Of a DNA stretch of 64,000 nt, positions 32,839-40,517 are shown piece after piece. The translations under genes and the position numbers were made by a program. Source of the DNA: Paenibacillus sp. IHBB 10380 (lineage in GTDB: Bacteria > Bacillota > Bacilli > Paenibacillales > Paenibacillaceae); NCBI RefSeq assembly GCF_000949425.1, contig NZ_CP010976.1, positions 3,720,001 through 3,784,000 of the forward strand, in the 5' to 3' direction. Within the stretch, counting starts at the first letter, position 1, and every line of letters starts with the position of its first letter. The notes under the pieces were generated by a model. It saw only the letters and a list, made by a program, of their open reading frames with translations. It was not told the DNA's origin and made no database searches.

Positions 32839-33591
32839 TTAACTTTTTTCAAAAGTTTCTTCATTCTCAGTTCTAATTGTAGATAGTGCCAATTTGGCCC
32901 ATGTACGCTCTCTTAAACTTTCATCAAAAATTTGGGAAATTAAAAAATTACTAAAATGTAGGTGATGAGTTGCTACTAGTCTATTATGAAAAATATTAAG
33001 CGATTTAACAGTTTCAGAGTACATCTTCAAAAATATCACTGCAATAAAATTTGTCAAAATACCTGTTATTCCGCCTGTTGTTGCAATTATCACATTATTA
33101 CCACTTTCGGAGCCATTAAATACAAGAACTAATGTTAGTATAATTATTGCCATACCAGCAACTAGACTTATTATTCCTACTAGGAAAATCCATTTGCTTT
33201 GGCTCAAAGACTGATCATAATATCTTTTTATCTCACTTTGATGTACTCTGAATTGTTTTTCTGCTCTTAACTCCATAGAATCTGTCCCTATTCTAAGGAG
33301 ATCAATTTCATTTTTTATATCAAATATTTGTTTATCAAATTGTGAACTTGGATCAATAATAACCATAATGGGATACATAAAAGTTGCAATCCCTAACCCT
33401 ATTGCACTTATTGTATTGGTTTTACTATCCATTCCAAGAGAAAACAAGAAGCTTACAATAATTAAAATAAGGACGAAGCAAAACATCAACATTATAAGTC
33501 GATTTATTTGTTTCTTCCTTCTCTTTCTTTTCTCCAACAATGTCAATTCTTCCTGCAAAAAGACAGACCTGATTTCACCAAAATCGTCCAC
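32839..33591 (-). CDS. four-helix membrane protein resembling TRADD-N-associated conflict proteins
   Basis: 250 residues, GTG start with AAGGAGAG upstream. Basic coiled N-terminus, TM pair (about 28-52 and 60-78), a central helical cytosolic part (KQFRVHQSEIKRYYDQSLSQ), then SKWIFLVGIISLVAGMAIII as TM3 and GGITGILTNFIAVIFLKMYS as TM4, then a helical tail. The central helix followed by this TM pair and TVKSLNIFHNRLV is like the membrane domain that accompanies TRADD-N in bacterial conflict systems. That link is from memory of the family and needs profile search. It stands alone between phage regulators and could be an exclusion or abortive-infection protein. Confidence 0.5.
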   Translation of the reverse strand: MDDFGEIRSVFLQEELTLLEKRKRRKKQINRLIMLMFCFVLILIIVSFLFSLGMDSKTNTISAIGLGIATFMYPIMVIIDPSSQFDKQIFDIKNEIDLLRIGTDSMELRAEKQFRVHQSEIKRYYDQSLSQSKWIFLVGIISLVAGMAIIILTLVLVFNGSESGNNVIIATTGGITGILTNFIAVIFLKMYSETVKSLNIFHNRLVATHHLHFSNFLISQIFDESLRERTWAKLALSTIRTENEETFEKS

Positions 33592-33795
33592 TAGATTTTC
33601 ACTCTCCTTACTTCTATTTATCGGAGAATGTAATCTGTTTTTTTATAGAATTAAAGACGAGAAGAGTTACGCCCCAGTTAAGTGCCACATTCATGCAGCT
33701 GTGCGTGTCATTCTCGCCTATTTCTACAATACAAATATAACAAATTAGAATCATCAAGTGGTCTTCAATAAGTCCCGAAATATCCCACATTGTCG

Positions 33796-34287
33796 TCAAA
33801 ATTTCTCGCTAATTTCTTCAAAGAATCCTGAGAGCTTCAAAGTGTTGGCAATTGATACAATGCCGTCATCGATGCGCCGATCCACTGTACTATGAGCAAC
33901 CCCTCGACGCATAAACATAATTGTCTCTTTGCGGCTGTAACCTTTAATGAATCTGATATCTATTGCTTCTTTGGCATCATCGTCCAGAATCTGACTATGT
34001 GCCCGATCGATCATAAGCTTATATTTACGGTACTGGTTGTACACCCACTTTTGCTTTTCTATAAGAATAACAGCGTTGGCCGTTTTATCAGCATGAAGAT
34101 CTTCCTGATCTATCCGTCTTGCTACCTCGCCATCTATGGCCACTTGTTTCATTTCTCTTTCATAGTTCTCAAAATCAGTCATGAAGAGTGTCATAGATTT
34201 ATATTTTCCGAGGTAGAATTCGGTTTGCTGTATTTCTTCCTTCGACGCTATTGCAAAGAGCTCCCCTTGTCCCCACACCATAGCCAT
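33796..34287 (-). CDS. ArpU/RinA-like late transcription regulator
   Basis: About 163 residues. Middle part helical (KLMIDRAHSQILDDDAKEAI), then RFIKGYSRKETIMFMRRGVA and STVDRRIDDGIVSIANTL form a sigma region 4-like HTH. This architecture is that of the ArpU family that controls late phage genes. The start is not certain: ATG 34287 or 34281 both have GGGG-rich sites upstream. Confidence 0.75.
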   Translation of the reverse strand: MAMVWGQGELFAIASKEEIQQTEFYLGKYKSMTLFMTDFENYEREMKQVAIDGEVARRIDQEDLHADKTANAVILIEKQKWVYNQYRKYKLMIDRAHSQILDDDAKEAIDIRFIKGYSRKETIMFMRRGVAHSTVDRRIDDGIVSIANTLKLSGFFEEISEKF

Positions 34288-34347
34288 TCCCCTCATTCCC
34301 CTTCGTATGTTATATTTGAATGAGGATGAAGGAACCATTTACCGATT

Positions 34348-34378
34348 GACCCCCACGCCCGGCCAGGTATTGGGGGTC
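34348..34378 (+). terminator. GC-rich hairpin
   Basis: GACCCCCA (34348-34355) pairs with TGGGGGTC (34371-34378), followed on the plus strand by TTTGCTGTTTGG. T-rich only moderately; direction plus is favoured. Confidence 0.45.
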
Positions 34379-34424
34379 TTTGCTGTTTGGTTATTTTTAT
34401 TGTGTATAAATTTCATACTGTGCA

Positions 34425-34847
34425 TTAAGATACGCTTCTACTTTCGATTAAGCTTGTGACGCTCACTTTGCAATCTTCGGGGTATAAATCGTCATCGTTT
34501 GCGATGTCCTCCACATCGGTAAACATTCGGTATGTCAAGTCACAGAAAAGTTCATAGCTAACTAACCCTTCCCTCTTGAATACCTTAATCCGGTTCTTGT
34601 ATTTGTAGATATACTCAATACCGAACTCAGCCCACATCTTCAAAAGCAACAATTCCAATTCATTCATAGATTTAACATCCCCCGGCTTAATGGTTGGTAA
34701 TGGGATAGGATCCGGTGCCAACTCTCCAAGCGTGATCGCATCTGTGAGGTTGTCAAATGCTACAGTGGCGTTCTTGCTTTCCCAAAACCCTTCTGCTAAT
34801 GGGCTAGTTTCGATCCATTCTAGAATTTTAGCTGCATCCACCGTCAT
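34425..34847 (-). CDS. phage protein of unknown function
   Basis: 140 residues, ATG start. Helical N-terminus (DAAKILEWIETSPLAEGF), a Pro-rich turn, then NELELLLLKMWAEFGIEYIY and a second helical part. No family recognised. It is followed by a 78-bp gap with the GC-rich hairpin. Confidence 0.55.
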   Translation of the reverse strand: MTVDAAKILEWIETSPLAEGFWESKNATVAFDNLTDAITLGELAPDPIPLPTIKPGDVKSMNELELLLLKMWAEFGIEYIYKYKNRIKVFKREGLVSYELFCDLTYRMFTDVEDIANDDDLYPEDCKVSVTSLIESRSVS

Positions 34848-34857
34848 CCTTGGTTGT

Positions 34858-35025
34858 TTATCTATTACTCTCTACCTCCAATTCATTCACTTTGTCTGTG
34901 AGCTCATTGACCTTATCCGCAAGCTCATTGCAAAACTTTGCTAAGGCAGCCACGTCCTCACGAGAATTATGAAATAAGCCACCCTCATTAGATGGTCTGA
35001 AACGTTTTGTTATTTTCTTGATCAT
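34858..35025 (-). CDS. small coiled-coil protein (55 aa)
   Basis: Encodes MIKKITKRFRPSNEGGLFHN, then a heptad repeat ending ELADKVNELTDKVNELEVES. GGAGGAAG lies 6 nt before the ATG, and it fits between neighbours with short gaps, so it is probably real. Function unknown. Confidence 0.6.
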   Translation of the reverse strand: MIKKITKRFRPSNEGGLFHNSREDVAALAKFCNELADKVNELTDKVNELEVESNR

Positions 35026-35053
35026 GTGCTTCTTCCTCCAGCACAGTTTATAT

Positions 35054-35227
35054 CTATTTGAATTCTACTGTCAGGTGTGATAAGTTCATTTCGTCGATTT
35101 GATTCAGCAAATCATCCCTGCCTTTATCAGTTCTCACTAACTCACGTTCATTACCGTTGTCCTCGACAAGAACAGCTATAAGTTTCGATTTACTACCATT
35201 TTCAAAAACTACAATTTCCACTTCCAC
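35054..35227 (-). CDS. small phage protein (57 aa), unknown
   Basis: GTG start with AGGGAG 6 nt upstream. VEIVVFENGSKSKLIAVLVE, then RTDKGRDDLLNQIDEMNLSH. A beta hairpin followed by a helix is suggested. No family recognised. Confidence 0.55.
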   Translation of the reverse strand: MEVEIVVFENGSKSKLIAVLVEDNGNERELVRTDKGRDDLLNQIDEMNLSHLTVEFK

Positions 35228-35284
35228 GCACGCTCCCTATTCATTTTGATACTTCGCAATATGTGTCATGACTCTACCTCTTCC

Positions 35285-35806
35285 TTAATCCCTTTTAAAG
35301 GCATCTGACAATATAAATCCGACTGCAAGCGGTTGATTGTTACACATGCGTTGATATGCTTCTTTAATTTCCTTCCGTAGTCTGCATACTTCAATGTAAT
35401 ATCCAGCAGCGTCTGGAGACTTATCTTCAAGTTTAAGGAGCAGACCGTCCATTTCCCCATTCAATTGTTCGTTCTCATTTTTAAGTTTGGCTATGGTCTT
35501 TTGTGCCTCTGCCAGAGCAGCCAAAGCATCATCTCGTTCTTTTTTATATTTACCGCCTGGTTGCTTCCGAACGGGTTCTTCCAACTCTCCCCGATCAATA
35601 ACTCGAATTGTCCGAGCACTATCGCCTCTGGTGACGAATCCCTTTCGGACCAGTTGCTCAATCAGATGGAATGCCGTTGAAGTTGATTGATACTTCATGT
35701 ACTCTGCAACCTCGCGAACTGTTGGGGGATAGCCTTCTTTTCCAATAAAAAATTTAATGAAGTCCAACACCTCGGACTGGCGCTGAGTTAGAGGTTTGAT
35801 GATCAT
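35285..35806 (-). CDS. LexA-type HTH fused to coiled coil, no peptidase
   Basis: 173 residues from ATG 35806 (AAGGAG site). Residues 1-70 are a LexA DNA-binding domain: LTQRQSEVLDFIKFFIGKEG, YPPTVREVAEYM and STSTAFHLIEQLVRKGF. Instead of the S24 autopeptidase, a coiled coil follows (about 85-125) and a helical end. It could bind LexA-type operators but could not self-cleave, so it would behave as a constitutive regulator or LexA partner. It is the second LexA-type HTH in this prophage. Confidence 0.8.
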   Translation of the reverse strand: MIIKPLTQRQSEVLDFIKFFIGKEGYPPTVREVAEYMKYQSTSTAFHLIEQLVRKGFVTRGDSARTIRVIDRGELEEPVRKQPGGKYKKERDDALAALAEAQKTIAKLKNENEQLNGEMDGLLLKLEDKSPDAAGYYIEVCRLRKEIKEAYQRMCNNQPLAVGFILSDAFKRD

Positions 35807-35808
35807 GT

Positions 35809-36018
35809 TTAAACTCCTTCCTCTGCTCCTTCTAGGTGATCCAAGGGATACCACTTCCTCCGACCGGGTCCCGATCCATACTTAACAGTATCTACGTTTA
35901 CGAATGCTACTAGAGCCATGTCGGATTCTGGCTTAACGTCGTAAACGTTCCCTACTCCCCACTCAGGGTAAATCTGATGCTCAACCTGTATCAGAACTTT
36001 ATTATTGTCTTGTGCCAT
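35809..36018 (-). CDS. small phage protein (69 aa), unknown
   Basis: ATG with AAGGAGG upstream. Beta-rich VLIQVEHQIYPEWGVGNVYD and a C-terminal RRKWYPLDHLEG. It looks like a small SH3-like or KOW-like barrel, but I cannot name a family. Confidence 0.6.
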   Translation of the reverse strand: MAQDNNKVLIQVEHQIYPEWGVGNVYDVKPESDMALVAFVNVDTVKYGSGPGRRKWYPLDHLEGAEEGV

Positions 36019-36063
36019 TTCTGTTCATCCTCCTTAGGTGGGAGAGGTGTATAATCTCTCCCC

Positions 36064-36426
36064 TTAAAACAACTCCATCTGACCCAACTCTAAATCTTTA
36101 AGTTGTACAAAATTGGGTGCCTGTTCCCATGCGTCACCGCCGTACCCACGAAACCCATGTTCCCTTCGTATCCATCCACCGTTATCATCACAGATACGGT
36201 AACTGTACAACTGCCCCTCATGCCTACATACACAGTGTGATTTGTATAATTTATTGACTGCCACCAATATGATGCCTTGACCGGACTTGTCGATAATCGC
36301 CTGCAATTGCTTAGCATGCTCCGACATCTGCGGTTTACTTGCCTCTAACGCGTGATCAACATAACCGTAAAAAGCTTTGCTTATAAAGGTGGATTCGATC
36401 TGCGCCTGCTTATTAGATTGGCTCAT
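36064..36426 (-). CDS. phage protein of unknown function (120 aa)
   Basis: Helical N-terminus, then GIILVAVNKLYKSHCVCRHE and a Gly/Trp-rich C-terminal part (GGWIRREHGFRGYGGDAW). The start overlaps the HNH gene stop by 4 bp. No family recognised. Confidence 0.6.
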   Translation of the reverse strand: MSQSNKQAQIESTFISKAFYGYVDHALEASKPQMSEHAKQLQAIIDKSGQGIILVAVNKLYKSHCVCRHEGQLYSYRICDDNGGWIRREHGFRGYGGDAWEQAPNFVQLKDLELGQMELF

Positions 36427-37256
36427 TTCCCCGCAACCTCCTTTGGTTGCCTTTTAATCCTACGACCGTTATTCATCTTTTTTCGTTCACCGATTTTACC
36501 GTAGATGTCTGCCATAATAATGCCGGTCTTAGTCAATTCGGCATTATTCGAAAGTAAATTATTTTGATTTAAACGGGCCAACTGCTTACGGGTCACCAAC
36601 ATCAAATTTTCTGATACTATATTTTGTTTGTTTTGATCAATGAATAATAAAGCATGACCCGATGGTACTGGACCATTTATTTCCTCCCACATCACTTTAT
36701 GTTTGTGCCGCCATCTCTTCTGCCAAGGACCGTCATCCTGTACTTTAACCAACACATAGCCGTCTCGATCAATTCTTTCATATCCAACTGGCTTGTAATT
36801 TAAAGCTGGCTGCCCTGGCTTAAATGAAGTGCTGTTACCTCCGACATTATACAATCCCTTTGTCCCTTTGTTTGCCGGTTTGTCCCCTTTCCGGAAGCGA
36901 CAATCCAATCCGCTGACCAAACCGTGATTTTTTTTAAACGTATTCATTTGCCTGACTGTGATCTGCAGACTAAACTTTTTATTGACAAGTTCAGCAAGTT
37001 CTTGATTCAAGCGGCCCTCAACATTTTTTTTGATGAAATCTTTTTGTTCTTGTGTGAACAACCCTTCATCACCGGTTATCCGTTTCCTTGGAACGTTACT
37101 CTTAATCTTGTGATTGGCTTTGTAGCTTTTGATCTGTCCTTCTGTGATGTCAGTCCCAAACCTATCATTAAACAATTTAGTAATTTCTTCGTTATACTTT
37201 TCAGGAGCATTGCTTCGTATGAATTCTCGCTGTTCTTGTGTGTACCGATGAGCCAT
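36423..37256 (-). CDS. HNH homing-type endonuclease with duplicated N-terminal HTH
   Basis: 277 residues, ATG with GGAGGGG upstream. Two similar copies of an HTH-like unit lie at about 5-52 (TQEQREFIRSNAPEKYNEEI) and 67-114 (TQEQKDFIKKNVEGRLNQEL). Then a NUMOD-like KGDKPANKGTKG, and the HNH_3 core WRHKHKVMWEEINGPVPSGH with DQNKQNI. Such enzymes cut or nick DNA at long sites. It is not in an intron that I can see. Confidence 0.8.
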   Translation of the reverse strand: MAHRYTQEQREFIRSNAPEKYNEEITKLFNDRFGTDITEGQIKSYKANHKIKSNVPRKRITGDEGLFTQEQKDFIKKNVEGRLNQELAELVNKKFSLQITVRQMNTFKKNHGLVSGLDCRFRKGDKPANKGTKGLYNVGGNSTSFKPGQPALNYKPVGYERIDRDGYVLVKVQDDGPWQKRWRHKHKVMWEEINGPVPSGHALLFIDQNKQNIVSENLMLVTRKQLARLNQNNLLSNNAELTKTGIIMADIYGKIGERKKMNNGRRIKRQPKEVAGK

Positions 37257-37258
37257 AT

Positions 37259-37489
37259 CTACCCCTCCAGCATCTTAGGCAATTCAGTATTTGCATTCAT
37301 TCTGTCATCGATAAGCTTTCTGCCCTCCAGCACTAATGTTCCATTCGCTATGATTTGAGAAGCTACACTTGTCACAGACTTCGCTCTGCTGATTTCGTTT
37401 GCCAATTTTTCTCCTGTCAGTTCTTCGTCACTCAATCGCTCCAATTGTGCAAATAAGTGATCATTCAAATCTTTCAAAGTGTTTTTCAT
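37259..37489 (-). CDS. small phage protein (76 aa), unknown
   Basis: Starts at ATG 37489 (GGGGGTG upstream). NTLKDLNDHLFAQLERLSDE and ISRAKSVTSVASQIIANGTL. All helical; resembles small phage proteins of the p52/Mu-like type of unknown role. Confidence 0.65.
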   Translation of the reverse strand: MKNTLKDLNDHLFAQLERLSDEELTGEKLANEISRAKSVTSVASQIIANGTLVLEGRKLIDDRMNANTELPKMLEG

Positions 37490-37491
37490 GT

Positions 37492-37764
37492 TCACACCCC
37501 CAATGATTGAAGTTCCGCACCTTCTGTTTCGTCCATCGTAATTGTGGCCATACCATCCCATTGCTCACGGATCTCTGTTGCTTTTGCTGTAACTGCAGCC
37601 GCTTGCTTGGGCTGTAATACAATCGCCATAGCTTCCTGGTAATGTTGCTCTGCCTTGGCGTAAGCTCTGGAATGCATGACGTTCATCCAATCCCAAAACT
37701 TTTTATTGCTATAAGTTTTGACCTTTTGAAATGCTCGTCTACGAGTTTGTTCGTTCATGATCAT
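37492..37764 (-). CDS. phage protein (90 aa), unknown
   Basis: ATG 37764 preceded by GAAGGGG. RRRAFQKVKTYSNKKFWDWM, then AYAKAEQHYQEAMAIVLQPK. Helical throughout. Two nearby ATGs (37764 and 37758) fit. Confidence 0.6.
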   Translation of the reverse strand: MIMNEQTRRRAFQKVKTYSNKKFWDWMNVMHSRAYAKAEQHYQEAMAIVLQPKQAAAVTAKATEIREQWDGMATITMDETEGAELQSLGV

Positions 37765-37781
37765 CGGCCCCTTCGCTTTAG

Positions 37782-38231
37782 TTAAAACCGAACCCACTTA
37801 ATCCGAACTCGCAAACCTTCCAATGGTAGTCCGGGGTTGTTCCAGAGATAATAGTTTTCTCCGTTGTGATCGATGCGGGAGAGTATCCAACGGTCGCCGT
37901 ATTCCGGATCCTGAAGCAGATATTCAACAGGTTCTCCTGTCGTAAGCTCAACATCTCCGAAGCCATAACGTCCATTAGGCTTCTTCTTTAATACACCCTC
38001 TGCATTCACCTCAGTAAGTGCCCTACCAATCAAGCGACCGCCATCCTGCAGCTCGTTACTAATCAGATAAAACATGCCCTGCAGATATAAGTCCTCTGGA
38101 TTGTTACGATCGTAATGAGTTGTCCAGTCTTCCTCAGCAGCGTTGATCATAAGAGTTATTTTCTTGATTTGTGGTAGCAGCTCCTCGAGCTCCGCTTTTA
38201 TTTTATCTTTCACTTCTATCAATCCTTCCAT
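37782..38231 (-). CDS. DUF5348-like phage protein
   Basis: 149 residues. Helical N-terminal half; the C-terminal half has GRYGFGDVELTTGEPVEYLL, DRWILSRIDHNG and LEGLRVRIKW, the pattern of DUF5348 (small phage and ICE proteins). No clear ribosome site before the ATG. Confidence 0.65.
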   Translation of the reverse strand: MEGLIEVKDKIKAELEELLPQIKKITLMINAAEEDWTTHYDRNNPEDLYLQGMFYLISNELQDGGRLIGRALTEVNAEGVLKKKPNGRYGFGDVELTTGEPVEYLLQDPEYGDRWILSRIDHNGENYYLWNNPGLPLEGLRVRIKWVRF

Positions 38232-38240
38232 ATTTTCTCA

Positions 38241-38687
38241 TTACCAACGACCAATCTTTTCTAGATCCTTCATAAACTTCTCTTCATCCATTTCAATGAT
38301 TGCTGAATGCCGAATAAAAATATGAGATCGAATAAGGTGTTTCCCTTTTAACCCAAACACAGTCCCGAAATGATAGGTATACCGACCTCGATGATCATCA
38401 CTTTCCGCTTGAAGCACTTGGCCACAGTGTCTCTTAAAATAATCTCTTATCCGAATAACCAACTGATCCCAATCCTTTTCGGCAAAAGAGCAGCTACCGT
38501 TCTTCTTCCAATCCTTAGAATAATAGTCCGTAGAGTCATCAGGATCACTTGTACATGGACGTTCCTTGTGCTCTCGTTCCAACTCATCAGCAAGCGTTAA
38601 AAGTGCTTCATGATAAATATCAACGTGGTAGTGATAGCCTTTATCTACTGGCTTGGGGTTGTAGAATTGTATCCCCACATGTTCCAT
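38241..38687 (-). CDS. phage protein (148 aa), unknown
   Basis: ATG with GGAGGGAG upstream. VGIQFYNPKPVDKGYHYHVD opening, a Cys-containing acidic middle, and GRYTYHFGTVFGLKGKHLIR. No family recognised. Confidence 0.6.
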   Translation of the reverse strand: MEHVGIQFYNPKPVDKGYHYHVDIYHEALLTLADELEREHKERPCTSDPDDSTDYYSKDWKKNGSCSFAEKDWDQLVIRIRDYFKRHCGQVLQAESDDHRGRYTYHFGTVFGLKGKHLIRSHIFIRHSAIIEMDEEKFMKDLEKIGRW

Positions 38688-38780
38688 CTCCCTCCAAAAA
38701 CAAGAATGTATGTTTGGTCATAAGGCAGTAGCCTACCCGTTCCGGATCCGCTTGACCCCAGTTTGTAAGGAAGAAGCAGC

Positions 38781-39590
38781 CTAAGCCGCTCCCCCACCTC
38801 TCATTTGACTTGCCACACGCTTCTTATAAACCGTCCACTTACTACTTATTTGAGTACTTGGTATGCCAACACCCTTAGCGATTTGCATCCATGTCATGCC
38901 ATCTTCACGTCGCTGTCTCAGGAATGTAGGGAAATCAAAAGGTATGTCTTCAAACATCGGCTTATTATCAAGAATGAACTGCTCAAGCTCTTCTTTATCC
39001 ACTACGACATTTGCAGTCGGTTCTGCTGACTCTTTCACCGTTTCAGTTTCAGAAGTTGAGGTTTTACTGATTGGTTCGCCGAAATCCATTTCCTTATCAC
39101 CAGCGGAGTCACTACCTTCTTGCATCCAATCTGGTAGTTCAGAGTTTAGATTATTTTCACTCTCACCCTCAGTTTCAGTGGTTGCATCTGTATCAGATTC
39201 AGCCACTTCACCAACGCTACCCTCAACTTCCGGATCATCTCCTTCTGCAGCAGGCTCGCTTCCTTCCTCCTGATTCTCTACAAACAGATTCGCTTGGTTC
39301 GGGTCTTCATCATGAGATTCTACCCGCGTGACTATGCCAGAAGCATCGGCTGTCACGCGACGACCAGTAAAGACTCTGTACATATCTTCATTATCTTCGC
39401 CGAAATCCATGGAAGCCTGTGGATCACCAAAGATTACATTGATTTTTTCACCTTGATTTGTGCTTAAAAACATAAAGTTCTCCTGGACAACTTTCAAAGG
39501 CAACATAAGTTTAATTTCAACATCCGCATCTCCAACTTTGATCCCCTTACCCATTGTTGCTGTAAACTTCGCATGATTTTTAATAAACAT
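38781..39590 (-). CDS. large acidic phage protein with C-terminal HTH
   Basis: 269 residues from ATG 39590, which has GGGAGAG 8-14 nt upstream. N-terminal beta domain (residues 1-90, KFTATMGKGIKVGDADVEIK and so on), a long Glu/Ser/Asp/Thr-rich disordered linker (about 95-190), and a C-terminal helical motif with GMTWMQIAKGVGIPSTQISS. The acidic linker may mimic DNA or hold partners; this is inference. Confidence 0.6.
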   Translation of the reverse strand: MFIKNHAKFTATMGKGIKVGDADVEIKLMLPLKVVQENFMFLSTNQGEKINVIFGDPQASMDFGEDNEDMYRVFTGRRVTADASGIVTRVESHDEDPNQANLFVENQEEGSEPAAEGDDPEVEGSVGEVAESDTDATTETEGESENNLNSELPDWMQEGSDSAGDKEMDFGEPISKTSTSETETVKESAEPTANVVVDKEELEQFILDNKPMFEDIPFDFPTFLRQRREDGMTWMQIAKGVGIPSTQISSKWTVYKKRVASQMRGGGAA

Positions 39591-39608
39591 TATCATCACT
39601 CTCCCGAT

Positions 39609-40034
39609 TTATAATTTAGATAAGTCCTTGATCTTGACCTCAATGCGCGGTCTTGCGCTGTATCGCTTCCGGACAAATGCATCTACAACTTGACTGTCGT
39701 CCCTCCAAATCACGCCTTTAAGCGCATCCTTCACACCTTTGAGATAATTGTCAGCATCAGGCTTTGATAACGGAAGGATTTCGCCTCGCTCAGCTGCAGC
39801 TGCCTTTTTAGGATGCTTGCTTAAATACTTCGGCATCGATCTATATGCAACGACCATTATACCTACCGGCCCTTCAAGCAAAGCAGCCGGTGCATGTTCG
39901 CTGGCTGCCAATCTTACGTAGTCTTTATAATCCCTAGACTTCTCTGGATCGTACATTTTAATAAATCCGCCTTGTTGGGTTGCTCTTGGTCTCCCTTGTG
40001 CCACGGGCTCGCCGTACACGGTGAACTGAATCAT
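39609..40034 (-). CDS. rusA: RusA-like Holliday junction resolvase
   Basis: 141 residues from ATG 40034 (GAGGGG site). FTVYGEPVAQGRPRATQQGG at the start, and PDADNYLKGVKDALKGVIWR, then DDSQVV carry the conserved aspartates of RusA, which cleave Holliday junctions during replication and packaging preparation. It overlaps the gene upstream by 77 bp. Confidence 0.88.
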   Translation of the reverse strand: MIQFTVYGEPVAQGRPRATQQGGFIKMYDPEKSRDYKDYVRLAASEHAPAALLEGPVGIMVVAYRSMPKYLSKHPKKAAAAERGEILPLSKPDADNYLKGVKDALKGVIWRDDSQVVDAFVRKRYSARPRIEVKIKDLSKL

Positions 40035-40167
40035 GTGACTTCCCCTCTTTCTGTCTTGGCATCCACTCGTAAAGCATGTATACCTCACCGATCACGCGCC
40101 CGTTATCGTCCTTGATAATGTCCCAAGGGATATCTTGAAAATAAGGATCAACTAACTTTGGTTTCAT
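39958..40167 (-). CDS. small protein overlapping rusA, unknown
   Basis: 69 residues. ATG 40167 with GGAAGGA next to it. MKPKLVDPYFQDIPWDIIKD opens it, and its basic C-terminal third lies inside the rusA frame. The large overlap (77 bp) means only one reading may be fully used, but the N-terminal part looks protein-like. Confidence 0.5.
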   Translation of the reverse strand: MKPKLVDPYFQDIPWDIIKDDNGRVIGEVYMLYEWMPRQKEGKSHDSVHRVRRARGTRETKSNPTRRIY

Positions 40168-40351
40168 TCCTTCCACCACTCCCTCTATCACAAATCACAG
40201 ACTCAAATTCTGCAATTCCCTCGAGTAATATTGAAGGATCGATTCCCTCGAATTCAGTCTCCAGCTCAACATGGGTTGGAACTTGTCCCGTACAAAGGAA
40301 CCTACGCTTCATGTACTCGTAAACGGACCAACAACTCCATGGTCCACTCAT
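40148..40351 (-). CDS. small phage protein (67 aa), unknown
   Basis: The start overlaps the previous stop as ATGA. SGPWSCWSVYEYMKRRFLCT and EGIDPSILLEGIAEFESVIC. Helical with three Cys. Unknown role in the replication module. Confidence 0.55.
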   Translation of the reverse strand: MSGPWSCWSVYEYMKRRFLCTGQVPTHVELETEFEGIDPSILLEGIAEFESVICDRGSGGRNETKVS

Positions 40352-40506
40352 GCGCCCCACCGGAGCCTACGAACCTGCCCCTTCTCCTTGCTGACTATAA
40401 CCAACTCCCTACCATCGTCTCGTTCGACCAGCCAACTACCAGGAATCAACTTTCGACTTGCTATCTCCAATTTCTGACGCCGTGTTGGTTTCTTTAGATG
40501 TTTCAT
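40348..40506 (-). CDS. small basic phage protein (52 aa), unknown
   Basis: ATG 40506 with AGGAGG 7 nt upstream. LKKPTRRQKLEIASRKLIPG, then a beta part VERDDGRELVIVSKEKGQVR. Located directly after dnaB. Confidence 0.55.
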   Translation of the reverse strand: MKHLKKPTRRQKLEIASRKLIPGSWLVERDDGRELVIVSKEKGQVRRLRWGA

Positions 40507-40517
40507 ATGCCATCCTC

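Noticed and set aside
33614..33799. Minus-strand 61-codon frame after the ArpU-like gene
   Set aside because: TTG start overlapping the previous stop but no ribosome site and no recognisable pattern; unsupported.
35237..35269. Ten-codon frame before the 57-residue gene
   Set aside because: Too short to support although GAGG lies upstream; could be a leader peptide.
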